Assembly (NCBI GenBank): GCA_030151885.1
Contig: JASLCG010000078.1
Location: forward strand, 1 to 17,453
Reading direction: 5' to 3'
DNA from: Bacteroides sp.
GTDB taxonomy: Bacteria > Bacteroidota > Bacteroidia > Bacteroidales > Bacteroidaceae
Length of the DNA: 17,453 nucleotides
Below, piece after piece: positions 1 through 6,906 of this stretch; the first letter of the stretch is position 1, and each line of letters begins with the position of its first letter. The notes beneath the pieces were generated by a model, which searched no databases, had not been told where the DNA came from, and saw only the letters and a program-made list of their open reading frames with translations. Position numbers and translations under genes: made by a program.

Positions 1-403
1 ATGAGGCGCATTCCTCTTCCAATACTCCAACTGTTACCTCTGTTTTAGGGTGCAGAGCCCCAGGTGCAAGAAGAGTATAACCTCGTTTTGAATCGGTTGC
101 ACCTATAACTACTTTTTTAATTTGAGACCAACCTAATGCCCCTGCACACATAACACATGGTTCAAGCGTTACATAAAGAGTACAATCTGTTAAATACTTT
201 CCTCCTAAATGATCTGCAGCCATGGTTAGAGCTTGCATTTCTGCATGAGCTGTCACATCATTCAGTAATTCTGTCAGGTTATGAGCACGTGCTATTATTC
301 TTTCATTACTAACTATTACTGCTCCAACAGGTATTTCTCCTGCATCAAAAGCCTTTTTAGCCTCAACAATGGCCTGCTTCATAAAATAATGGTCTCCTAA
401 CAT
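1..403 (-). CDS. tadA: tRNA adenosine(34) deaminase TadA, 3' end cut by window
   Basis: This gene encodes the cytosolic zinc deaminase that converts A34 to inosine in the anticodon of tRNA-Arg(ACG). I translated the minus strand from the ATG at 403-401, and the frame stays open to base 1, giving 134 codons with no stop. The protein begins MLGDHYFMKQAIVEAKKAF. It carries the deaminase zinc motifs HAE (in TAHAEMQA, about residues 51-58) and PCVMCAG (about 82-88), plus the GEIPVGAVIV strand near the start. The family is usually about 145-155 residues, so roughly the last 10-20 are missing. A second in-frame ATG at codon 8 is possible, but the longer start agrees with the N-terminus I recall for Bacteroides relatives. 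Only 4 nt separate it from the stop of the upstream small RHH gene, so the two are probably one transcript. Identification is firm. Confidence 0.93.
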   Translation of the reverse strand, partial: MLGDHYFMKQAIVEAKKAFDAGEIPVGAVIVSNERIIARAHNLTELLNDVTAHAEMQALTMAADHLGGKYLTDCTLYVTLEPCVMCAGALGWSQIKKVVIGATDSKRGYTLLAPGALHPKTEVTVGVLEEECAS

Positions 404-407
404 TTGT

Positions 408-638
408 CTATCTTCTCATTTCATGCTCATCAAAAAGCATTGGGTAGTTGTTATCTAAATCCTCATGAATAAAGCACATAAGAGTTTCACGTATCCAACG
501 AGATTTATTACTGATGTTGTTATTACTTAAATAAGTATCAATAAAATCCATTTCCTCATCTGAAAGGAAACATGTAATCCGTTGAGTACGCTTTATATCA
601 CAATTCTGTGTTTTATGACATTCTACTCTTTTCTTCAT
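408..638 (-). CDS. small ribbon-helix-helix-like protein upstream of tadA
   Basis: This is a 76-residue basic protein of unknown role. Residues about 18-58 read like a CopG/Arc-type ribbon-helix-helix: a beta strand (RTQRITCFLS), a helix starting DEEMDFIDTYL, a turn, and a second helix starting NKSRWIRETL. Proteins of this fold dimerise and bind short palindromic DNA, or act as mobilisation accessory proteins. No relaxase or plasmid gene is nearby, so a chromosomal regulator is the better guess. The N-terminus is unusual, with Cys7, His8 and Cys13 ahead of the fold and Cys23 within the strand, which could suggest redox or metal sensitivity (inference). It lies 4 nt upstream of tadA on the same strand and is divergent from yraN, with a palindrome in the shared upstream region. 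The fold is inferred from pattern only and the function is not known. Confidence 0.72.
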   Translation of the reverse strand: MKKRVECHKTQNCDIKRTQRITCFLSDEEMDFIDTYLSNNNISNKSRWIRETLMCFIHEDLDNNYPMLFDEHEMRR

Positions 639-646
639 AAGTTTTA

Positions 647-680
647 CAAATTTACCTTTAGTTTCTAATAAAAAAACAAA
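647..680 (-). promoter_or_regulatory. possible promoter of the RHH-tadA pair
   Basis: On the minus strand a -7 box TAAATTTG (654-647) fits TAnnTTTG exactly, and a TTTG (680-677) lies 22 nt upstream, slightly longer than the usual 19-21. The predicted start point would fall only a few bases before the ATG at 638, giving an almost leaderless message. This rests on motif match alone. Confidence 0.35.
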
Positions 681-682
681 AT

Positions 683-702
683 ATATAGTATTTTTACTAT
701 AT
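683..702. repeat. perfect 8-bp inverted repeat, candidate operator or hairpin
   Basis: ATATAGTA (683-690) and TACTATAT (695-702) are exact reverse complements separated by TTTT. The repeat lies between the divergent RHH-tadA pair and yraN and ends one base before the yraN ATG. It could be an operator for a dimeric DNA-binding protein such as the neighbouring RHH protein, or a weak hairpin over the yraN initiation region. Because the region is very AT-rich, some chance symmetry is expected. Confidence 0.45.
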
Positions 703-703
703 C

Positions 704-1069
704 ATGGCTAGACATAATGATTTTGGTAATATCGGAGAAAATAAAGCAGTAGAATATTTACAAGAAAATGGATATAGCATTGTGACCAAAAACTGGCGAG
801 TTCAACATCTAGAAATAGATATTATTGCTATAATAGACCGTGTGCTTTGTTTTGTAGAGGTTAAGACTAGATCATCTAAAAGGTATGGAGAAGCATTCAA
901 AGCATTGACTATTACTAAGCAAAAGAATTTATTAAAAGCTGCCGATTTATATATTCAAGAAAACAATATTGACTTAGATATTCGTTTTGATTTAATTACA
1001 ATTACTAAAGTAAAAGAAGGCGTAGAGTTACTACATTTTAAAGATGTTTTTGTTCCATTTCAATTTTAA
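704..1069 (+). CDS. YraN family (UPF0102) endonuclease-like protein
   Basis: This 121-residue protein has the full length of the UPF0102/YraN family. The core is intact: the N-terminal helix with GENKAVEYLQENGY, the strand pair KNWRVQHLEIDIIA (about 30-43) and CFVEVKTRSS (about 49-58). Together the E-x-D and E-V-K residues match the PD-(D/E)XK nuclease-like active site of the family. The usual glycine before EID is a leucine here. The cellular role of the family is poorly defined, with proposed links to DNA processing. The stop TAA (1067-1069) shares its last A with the ATG of birA, so the two are probably translationally coupled. Confidence 0.88.
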   Translation: MARHNDFGNIGENKAVEYLQENGYSIVTKNWRVQHLEIDIIAIIDRVLCFVEVKTRSSKRYGEAFKALTITKQKNLLKAADLYIQENNIDLDIRFDLITITKVKEGVELLHFKDVFVPFQF

Positions 1070-1836
1070 TGAAAATGAAAAACTATCAACACCATAAATT
1101 CACACATATATATTTAGATGAAATAGACTCTACAAACAGCTACTTAAAAAAACTGTTATTTACATCAAAAATAAAAGAGTTTACACTTGTTACTACATAC
1201 AACCAAAAAGCAGGAAAAGGACAGCGTGGAAACTTCTGGGAGTCTGAAGCTGGAAAGAACTTAACATTTAGCTTTAATATTAAACCGCTAACACTACCTA
1301 TAAACAAACAATTTTTAATTTCAAAAGTGGTATCATTAGCCATGCAGATGTCCATATCAGAGTACATAGATTCTGATAGAGTATTTATTAAGTGGCCCAA
1401 TGACATTTATATTGATAATAAAAAAGTAGCAGGAATATTAATTGAAAATATATTATTAGACGAGCATATTGAACATTGCATTATAGGAATAGGTGTAAAT
1501 ATAAATCAAACAATATTCTTATCAAATGCTCCAAACCCAACATCAGTTTTCTTATCTACTGGTCAACAAGTTAATAAAGCTGGTTTTATGAATAGCTTTT
1601 TGAAGCATTTTATCGACTTATATTCTCTGCTTAATAATAACAAGTGGGAAGATATAAACCAAGCCTATCATAAATACTTGTATCGATTTAGAAGCCCTAG
1701 TTTATATGCGGATAGCACAGGAATCTTTACGGGAGTTATTCTTTCTGTTAATGAAGAAGGAGTTATCAATATTTTAAACACAGATAAGCAACAAGATAAT
1801 AGGTATCTTTTTAAAGAGGTTAAATATATTATTTAA
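1069..1836 (+). CDS. birA: biotin--[acetyl-CoA-carboxylase] ligase, single-domain type
   Basis: This enzyme activates biotin with ATP and attaches it to the lysine of biotin carboxyl carrier proteins in the cytosol. The 255-residue protein starts directly with the catalytic domain and lacks the N-terminal winged helix of E. coli BirA, so it should have no repressor function. Visible motifs are DSTNSYLK (20-27), the biotinyl-AMP loop GKGQRG (49-54, a variant of GRGRRG), KWPND (108-112), AGILIE (121-126) and GIGVNIN (140-146). The smaller C-terminal domain follows. The ATG at 1069 overlaps the yraN stop by one base; a second ATG two codons later is possible. Its last 8 bases overlap the end of the convergent TPR gene. 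Confidence 0.93.
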   Translation: MKMKNYQHHKFTHIYLDEIDSTNSYLKKLLFTSKIKEFTLVTTYNQKAGKGQRGNFWESEAGKNLTFSFNIKPLTLPINKQFLISKVVSLAMQMSISEYIDSDRVFIKWPNDIYIDNKKVAGILIENILLDEHIEHCIIGIGVNINQTIFLSNAPNPTSVFLSTGQQVNKAGFMNSFLKHFIDLYSLLNNNKWEDINQAYHKYLYRFRSPSLYADSTGIFTGVILSVNEEGVINILNTDKQQDNRYLFKEVKYII

Positions 1837-2512
1837 GCTTTAAATTAAGGTCGTCTATTAACTGAAGAGTATTCTTAACTTCTTCAGAGTTTTTTTGACT
1901 TAAAGCTACAGTTAAATAGCCTTTAGCCTTAGCATAATAATTGGTGTATAAATCTCTTTGCTTTGTTCTAAACTCTGCATACTCCATTCTAGAGTGCTTT
2001 TTCTTTTGATTATAGTTATACTCTAACCTTTTTCTCTCTTTCTCCCCTCTTAAAAAGATGAAATTTCCTAAAAAAAGATTAGCCTTTAAGTTTTTTGGAT
2101 CTACATCCAATATTTTTTGATGAATAAGCTGAGATACTTTTACATCACCCAAGTTTATAACAATCTCTGCAGCCTTCAATAAAACAGGCACAGATGGAGA
2201 TGTTTTTGTAACCAACTCTTTATACATTAATATAGTTTTGGATGCATTTTCTCTTCTATAGAAACTATCAGCCAACATCAATAGAACCTTAGGACGTAAC
2301 TCTTCATTTTCTGAAGCTCTAAGCCAGTAAAAGACTTCAGCATTATAAGGATCTTCTTTAGCAAATTTCTCGAAGAGAGACAAGACCCCACCCCAGTTCT
2401 CTTTATCATATTGTAACAATAGTTCTGAGACTATAGAATCAGTAGAACTCTGACCTTTAACAGCACTTACTGAAAGAGTTAGAGATAGAAATAAAAGTAA
2501 TATTTTGTACAT
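1829..2512 (-). CDS. secreted TPR-like protein of unknown function
   Basis: This 227-residue protein has a clear Sec signal peptide: MYK, a hydrophobic run LLLFLSLTLSVSA, then VKGQ, with cleavage probably just before QSS. No lipobox cysteine is present, so a periplasmic location is likely. The mature part is almost wholly helical with TPR-like spacing, for example NAEVFYWLRASENEELRPKV, ENASKTILMYKELV and DPKNLKANLFLGNFIF. A highly charged helix (KERKRLEYNYNQKKKHSRM) near residues 156-174 and a final helical hairpin follow. TPR proteins are scaffolds, so no reaction can be assigned. The gene is transcribed away from pyrH and its 3' end overlaps birA tail to tail by 8 bp. Confidence 0.82.
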   Translation of the reverse strand: MYKILLLFLSLTLSVSAVKGQSSTDSIVSELLLQYDKENWGGVLSLFEKFAKEDPYNAEVFYWLRASENEELRPKVLLMLADSFYRRENASKTILMYKELVTKTSPSVPVLLKAAEIVINLGDVKVSQLIHQKILDVDPKNLKANLFLGNFIFLRGEKERKRLEYNYNQKKKHSRMEYAEFRTKQRDLYTNYYAKAKGYLTVALSQKNSEEVKNTLQLIDDLNLKLK

Positions 2513-2582
2513 ATTCCCGACTTTATTTTTAGAGGAGTTATAATACTATATAAAATAGTAAAGAAACAGCATAAATACAATA

Positions 2583-2590
2583 CAAATATA
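2583..2590 (-). promoter_or_regulatory. -7 box upstream of the TPR gene
   Basis: The minus strand reads TATATTTG here, an exact TAnnTTTG -7 element. Transcription would start near 2577 and give a leader of about 65 nt to the ATG at 2512. I do not see a convincing -33 TTTG at the correct distance. Confidence 0.35.
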
Positions 2591-2635
2591 TAAACCGATT
2601 GTTTATTTTATTTTTATCATCTCCTTTTTTTTCCG

Positions 2636-2643
2636 TAAGTTTG
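2636..2643 (+). promoter_or_regulatory. -7 box of the pyrH-frr-rsgA operon
   Basis: TAAGTTTG is an exact Bacteroidales TAnnTTTG element. The -33 region 20 nt upstream is only TTTT (2612-2615) rather than TTTG. The start point would be near 2650, leaving a short leader before the pyrH ATG at 2666. Confidence 0.45.
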
Positions 2644-2665
2644 TATATATAAACGAGTACTAAAT

Positions 2666-3379
2666 ATGGCAAAATACAAAAGAATTCTTCTAAAATTAAG
2701 CGGAGAAAGCTTAATGGGAAAACAGCAGTATGGAATAGACCATACAAGACTAATGGAATACGCTAAACAAATCAAAGAAATCCATGAAATGGGTGTACAG
2801 ATTGGTATTGTTATTGGTGGTGGTAACATCTTTAGAGGCTTATCTGGAGCTAGCCAAGGATTTGATCGTGTTAAAGGTGATCAAATGGGAATGTTAGCTA
2901 CAGTTATCAACAGCTTAGCACTAAGTTCTGCCCTAGGTTCTGAAGGAGTAAAATCTAAAGTATTAACTGCTATAAGAATGGAGCCTATTGGAGAGTTCTA
3001 TACTAAGTGGAAAGCAATTGAAGCAATGGAAAGTGGTGAAGTCGCTATATTCTCTGCTGGTACTGGAAACCCTTTCTTTACAACCGATACAGGGTCTTCA
3101 CTACGTGGCATTGAAATTGAAGCAGACGTTATGCTAAAAGGTACTCGTGTGGATGGTATCTATACTGCTGATCCCGAAAAAGACCCAAACGCAACTAAGT
3201 ATGATAAAATAACTTACGATGAAATATACAATAAAGGGCTTAAAGTAATGGATTTAACAGCAACAACAATGTGTAAAGAAAATAACTTACCCATAGTTGT
3301 GTTTAATATGGATATTGTAGGTAACTTAATGAAAGTAATAAAAGGTGAATCAATTGGTACATTAGTATATAATGGCTAA
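2666..3379 (+). CDS. pyrH: UMP kinase
   Basis: PyrH phosphorylates UMP to UDP with ATP, an essential step of pyrimidine nucleotide synthesis. The 237-residue protein is the typical full length of the bacterial hexameric enzyme of the amino-acid-kinase fold. Motifs in order are KLSGESL (10-16, phosphate binding), GGGNIFRG (51-58), GTGNPFFTTDT (132-142, UMP binding), then ADVMLKGTRVDGIYTADP (153-170), the ATP site. The ATG is preceded by an AT-rich stretch without a Shine-Dalgarno, normal for this phylum. It is the first gene of an operon with frr (37-nt gap) and rsgA, an arrangement common in Bacteroidales. Confidence 0.97.
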   Translation: MAKYKRILLKLSGESLMGKQQYGIDHTRLMEYAKQIKEIHEMGVQIGIVIGGGNIFRGLSGASQGFDRVKGDQMGMLATVINSLALSSALGSEGVKSKVLTAIRMEPIGEFYTKWKAIEAMESGEVAIFSAGTGNPFFTTDTGSSLRGIEIEADVMLKGTRVDGIYTADPEKDPNATKYDKITYDEIYNKGLKVMDLTATTMCKENNLPIVVFNMDIVGNLMKVIKGESIGTLVYNG

Positions 3380-3416
3380 TATTTGATTAACATAGAATAT
3401 ATTAAAATATAAAAAT

Positions 3417-3977
3417 ATGATTGACGTAAATAACTGTATAAGCGAAGCTCAAGAAAAAATGGATCTTGCGATCATGTATTTAGATGAGTCTTTATCTCAT
3501 ATCCGTGCAGGAAAAGCTAATCCAAAGCTATTAGATGGTATTAAAGTAGACTCTTATGGAGCTATTGTACCTATAAGCAATGTGGCTGCAGTTTCAACTC
3601 CTGATGCTAGAAGTATTATGATTAAGCCTTGGGATAAAAACATGTTTAAGCCAATCGAAAAGGCAATTATAGACTCTGACTTAGGTATTATGCCCGAGAA
3701 CAATGGAGAAGTTATTCGTATAGGTATTCCTCCGTTAACAGAAGAGAGACGTGTCCAATTGTCAAAACAATGTAAAGGTGAAGGAGAAACTGCGAAGATA
3801 AGTGTTCGTAATGCAAGAAGAGACTGTATAGATACACTAAAGAAAGCTGTAAAAGACGGTCTTGCTGAAGATGCACAAAGAGACGCTGAAGATAAAGTTC
3901 AAAAAATTCATGATAAATTTATCAAAAGAATTGACGAAATTTTAGCAGTTAAGGATAAAGAAATTATGACTGTTTAA
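3417..3977 (+). CDS. frr: ribosome recycling factor
   Basis: RRF works with EF-G to split the post-termination ribosome and release mRNA and tRNA. The 186 residues match the family length of about 185. The RAGKANP motif (31-37, usual RAGRANP), followed by PISNVAAVSTPDARSIMIKPWD and the EERRVQLSKQCK helix, is diagnostic of the two-domain tRNA-mimic fold. It lies between pyrH and rsgA on the same strand, and its stop is followed almost at once by rsgA, so it belongs to one transcript with both. Confidence 0.97.
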   Translation: MIDVNNCISEAQEKMDLAIMYLDESLSHIRAGKANPKLLDGIKVDSYGAIVPISNVAAVSTPDARSIMIKPWDKNMFKPIEKAIIDSDLGIMPENNGEVIRIGIPPLTEERRVQLSKQCKGEGETAKISVRNARRDCIDTLKKAVKDGLAEDAQRDAEDKVQKIHDKFIKRIDEILAVKDKEIMTV

Positions 3978-4000
3978 TTTTGAACTTAAGAGCTATAAAC

Positions 4001-4936
4001 GTGCGAGGATTAGTTGTAAAAAACACTGGAAGCTGGTATCAAGTAAAAGCTGAAGATGGCGATTTGATACAGTGTAAAATTAGAGGAAATTTTAGGTTAA
4101 GAGGTATTAAAAGTACAAATCCTGTAGTAGTGGGAGACTATGTTAACATAGAAAGAAACCAAGAAGGAACAGCTTTTATCACAGAAATTGAAGATCGAAA
4201 AAACTACATTGTTAGAAGATCTTCAAATCTATCTAAGCTTTCTCATATTTTAGCTGCAAACTTAGATCAATGTTTCCTTTTTGTTACTGTAGCTTTTCCC
4301 GAAACATCTACCACCTTTATAGATCGTTTCTTAGCCTCTACAGAAGCATATAGAGTACCAACAACACTAGTTTTTAATAAAATTGACCTATACCAAGAAG
4401 AAGATTTAAACTATGTAAATGGCTTAATTAATCTATACTCTTATATAGGTTATAATTGTATTAAAACATCTGCTGTAACTGGTGAAGGAGTTGAAAATCT
4501 TAAGAATCTTCTTAAAGAAAAAGTAACACTGTTTTCTGGTCACTCTGGCGTTGGTAAGTCTACTATTATCAATGCTGTTATTCCTGACTTAGAACTTAAA
4601 ACAGGAGAAATATCAGAACACCATAAAACTGGTATGCATACTACTACATACTCAGAAATGTTCCCTGTTGATACTAATAGCTACATAATTGATACCCCAG
4701 GAATTAAAGGTTTTGGCACTTTTGATATGGATAGAGAAGAAATCAGTCACTTCTTTCCTGAAATATTCAAGACTTCAAAAAATTGCAAGTATGGTAATTG
4801 CTCTCATATACATGAGCCTGGATGTGCTGTATTAGAAGCTGTTGAAAAACATTATATCAGTACTTCAAGATACAAATCATATATAAGTATGATGGAAGAT
4901 GATGAAGCTGATAAATATAGATCTACAGGATATTAA
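4001..4936 (+). CDS. rsgA: ribosome small-subunit biogenesis GTPase RsgA
   Basis: RsgA is a circularly permuted GTPase that checks late maturation of the 30S subunit. Numbering from GTG 4001 (311 residues), an N-terminal OB fold (VRGLVVKNTGSWY) is followed by G4 NKID (126-129), TSAVTGEG (157-163 region), G1 GHSGVGKST (180-188), G3 DTPG (231-234) and a zinc finger with Cys262, Cys267, His269 and Cys275. Start choice: an in-frame TTG at 3980 would add seven residues and leave a 2-nt gap to frr. The GTG at 4001 places the start exactly where I recall relatives beginning (M-K-G-L-V-I-K-N-T-G-S-W-Y), so I prefer it, with moderate certainty. No ATG is available nearby. It is the last gene before a strong terminator. 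Confidence 0.95.
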   Translation: MRGLVVKNTGSWYQVKAEDGDLIQCKIRGNFRLRGIKSTNPVVVGDYVNIERNQEGTAFITEIEDRKNYIVRRSSNLSKLSHILAANLDQCFLFVTVAFPETSTTFIDRFLASTEAYRVPTTLVFNKIDLYQEEDLNYVNGLINLYSYIGYNCIKTSAVTGEGVENLKNLLKEKVTLFSGHSGVGKSTIINAVIPDLELKTGEISEHHKTGMHTTTYSEMFPVDTNSYIIDTPGIKGFGTFDMDREEISHFFPEIFKTSKNCKYGNCSHIHEPGCAVLEAVEKHYISTSRYKSYISMMEDDEADKYRSTGY

Positions 4937-4940
4937 TAAT

Positions 4941-4978
4941 AAAAAAGGATGAGGAAAATATTTTCCTCATCCTTTTTT
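4941..4978. terminator. bidirectional intrinsic terminator between rsgA and mrp
   Basis: A perfect 38-bp palindrome: A6, then GGATGAGG and its complement CCTCATCC around an AT-rich centre (AAAATATTTT), then T6. Each strand therefore has a stable hairpin followed by at least six T residues. It starts 5 nt after the rsgA stop and ends 20 nt before the mrp stop on the other strand, so it can serve both convergent operons. Confidence 0.93.
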
Positions 4979-4998
4979 ATTAAGTTACAACCGATTTC

Positions 4999-6108
4999 TT
5001 AACGAGTTGTTATTTCGACTATTTCGGTAGGAGCTTGGTTGTTATTTCTGTCTTCTACATTCTTAACAATCTGTTCTGCTACTTTTATAAACGCTCTTCC
5101 TGTTATAGAATCTTCATTTAACGCAACAGGAGCTCCTGTATCTCCACCTTCGCGTATGCTTTGTACTAAAGGAATTTGTCCTAATAGATCGACATCTAAC
5201 TCTTCTGCCAGTTTTTTAGCACCATCTTTTCCAAAAATATAGTATTTATTTTCTGGAAGTTCCGCTGGAGTAAACCATGACATATTCTCTACAAGTCCTA
5301 AAATTGGTACACCAACTTTTTCGTTCGTAAACATATTAATCCCCTTGCGTGCATCAGCTAGAGCTACATCTTGTGGAGTACTTACAACTACAATACCTGT
5401 CAAAGCTAGTGTTTGTACAATAGTTAGATGAATATCGCTAGTACCAGGAGGTAAATCTATTAACAAATAATCAAGATCACCCCAGTTTGCATCACCAATT
5501 AATTGTTTTAATACATTACTGGCCATTCCACCTCTCCAAAGTGTTGCTTGTTCAGGACTAACAAAAAAGCCTATTGATAATACTTTTACTCCATATTTTT
5601 CAATAGGTTGAATCAGTTCTCTACCTGCAACATCGACCATTACAGGACGAGCATCTTCCACTTGAAACATTTTAGGCATTGAAGGTCCAAATATATCAGC
5701 ATCCAATAGACCTACTTTATATCCCAATTTAGCTAATGACACTGCTAAATTAGATGAAACAGTAGATTTACCAACTCCTCCTTTACCAGATGAAATACCA
5801 ATGATATTTTTAACTTGAGGTAATAGCTTTCCAACCTCTGGGCGAGCTGCCTTCAGCGTAGTTACACCAATATTACCTTGAATTTCTACTTCTTCACCCA
5901 CATAGGTCTTTATTGCTGTTTCAGCAGCTTTCACTACCGATTTAATAAATGGATCTGTAGGTTTTTCAAAAATTAGAGAGAAAGATACTTTGTTTCCTTC
6001 TATTCTGATATTATCATCAACCATATCAGCCTCAACTAAGTTTTTTCCATTACCAGGATAACGTACATTAGTTAGGGCATCTAATATTAATTTAGGATAA
6101 ATCTGCAT
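4999..6108 (-). CDS. Mrp/ApbC-family P-loop ATPase lacking all cysteines
   Basis: Mrp/NBP35 proteins are ATPases generally described as iron-sulfur cluster carriers. This 369-residue protein has an N-terminal MIP18/DUF59 domain (about 1-85, with VRYPGNGKNLVEADMV) and a deviant Walker A GKGGVGKS (108-115). It also has DADIFGPSMPKMF (136-148) and the LLIDLPPGTSD motif (215-225). The segment that normally holds the CPxC cluster-binding or dimer motif reads VENMSWFTPAELPENKYYIFG (273-293), and the whole protein contains no cysteine. I recall similar versions in other Bacteroidales, so this is probably a lineage trait, not damage. A tail of about 20 residues rich in N, E and T ends the protein. 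It lies 7 nt downstream of trmB and ends the minus-strand run at the bidirectional terminator. Confidence 0.92.
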   Translation of the reverse strand: MQIYPKLILDALTNVRYPGNGKNLVEADMVDDNIRIEGNKVSFSLIFEKPTDPFIKSVVKAAETAIKTYVGEEVEIQGNIGVTTLKAARPEVGKLLPQVKNIIGISSGKGGVGKSTVSSNLAVSLAKLGYKVGLLDADIFGPSMPKMFQVEDARPVMVDVAGRELIQPIEKYGVKVLSIGFFVSPEQATLWRGGMASNVLKQLIGDANWGDLDYLLIDLPPGTSDIHLTIVQTLALTGIVVVSTPQDVALADARKGINMFTNEKVGVPILGLVENMSWFTPAELPENKYYIFGKDGAKKLAEELDVDLLGQIPLVQSIREGGDTGAPVALNEDSITGRAFIKVAEQIVKNVEDRNNNQAPTEIVEITTR

Positions 6109-6115
6109 TATATTT

Positions 6116-6874
6116 TTATTTACTTGTTTCTAAGCCACTACGCTTAGTTCTATTATAACTTCTATATGAATCTAATTCTATTTCCACATCAGGTTCTACT
6201 AACTCACCTTCTCGTGGTAATTCAAACTTTAGATACTTGATAGTTAAACCACGATCAAGCCATTGTTGTTCATAATAAGTCTTAATTCCTAAGATATCAT
6301 CAACTAAGTCCGAGTGATACAAATCTTCAGTCATATACAATACAGGAAACTTATTTTCCTCTACCATATATTTAGTATAAGTAAACATAAAGTTACTATC
6401 TGTTTTTAAGTGTACGATTCCACCATTCTTTAAGAATTTACGATATCTATTCATAAAGAAAGTTGATGTTAAACGTTTAGTAGCTTTTTTCATCTGTGGA
6501 TCAGAGAATGTAAGCCAAATTTCATCAACTTCATCTAAGTCAAAGAAGTGTTCTATCATCTCAATATTAGTGCGGAGGAATGCTACATTCTTCATGTTTA
6601 AGTTAAGTGCTTCTGTTGCACCAGACCACATTCTAGCTCCTTTAATATCTACACCTATAAAATTTTTATCTTTATATTGCTTACCTAAACCTACTGTATA
6701 CTCACCACGTCCACAACCCAATTCAAGAACTATAGGATTGTCATTTTTAAAGAAATCTTTATTCCATTTTCCTTTCATTTCAAAAGGAGTTGAATCCAAT
6801 ATATGAAAAGGATATTCAAATACGTGAGGATACGAAGCCATATCAGCAAACTTCGCAAGCTTACCTTTACCCAT
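6116..6874 (-). CDS. trmB: tRNA (guanine-N7-)-methyltransferase
   Basis: TrmB transfers a methyl group from S-adenosylmethionine to N7 of G46 in the tRNA variable loop. The 252-residue protein shows the SAM-binding motif LELGCGRGEYTVGLG (50-64), the acidic GVDIKGARMW (74-83), then FSDPQMKKATKRL (123-135). In E. coli the last motif is FPDPWPKKRHHKRRL; the form here is the one I associate with Bacteroidales. HLKTDS further on is also family-typical. The start MGKGKLAKFADM is the expected N-terminus. It sits 32 nt after ilvE and 7 nt before mrp, so all three probably share a transcript. Confidence 0.94.
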   Translation of the reverse strand: MGKGKLAKFADMASYPHVFEYPFHILDSTPFEMKGKWNKDFFKNDNPIVLELGCGRGEYTVGLGKQYKDKNFIGVDIKGARMWSGATEALNLNMKNVAFLRTNIEMIEHFFDLDEVDEIWLTFSDPQMKKATKRLTSTFFMNRYRKFLKNGGIVHLKTDSNFMFTYTKYMVEENKFPVLYMTEDLYHSDLVDDILGIKTYYEQQWLDRGLTIKYLKFELPREGELVEPDVEIELDSYRSYNRTKRSGLETSK

Positions 6875-6906
6875 TAGTCAATTATTATATCTTAAATTTT
6901 ATATTA

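Noticed and set aside
2538..2829. Two minus-strand frames (2538-2747 and 2617-2829) opposite the pyrH start
   Set aside because: Both overlap the conserved pyrH N-terminus and its promoter; the hydrophobic look comes from AT-rich reverse codons.
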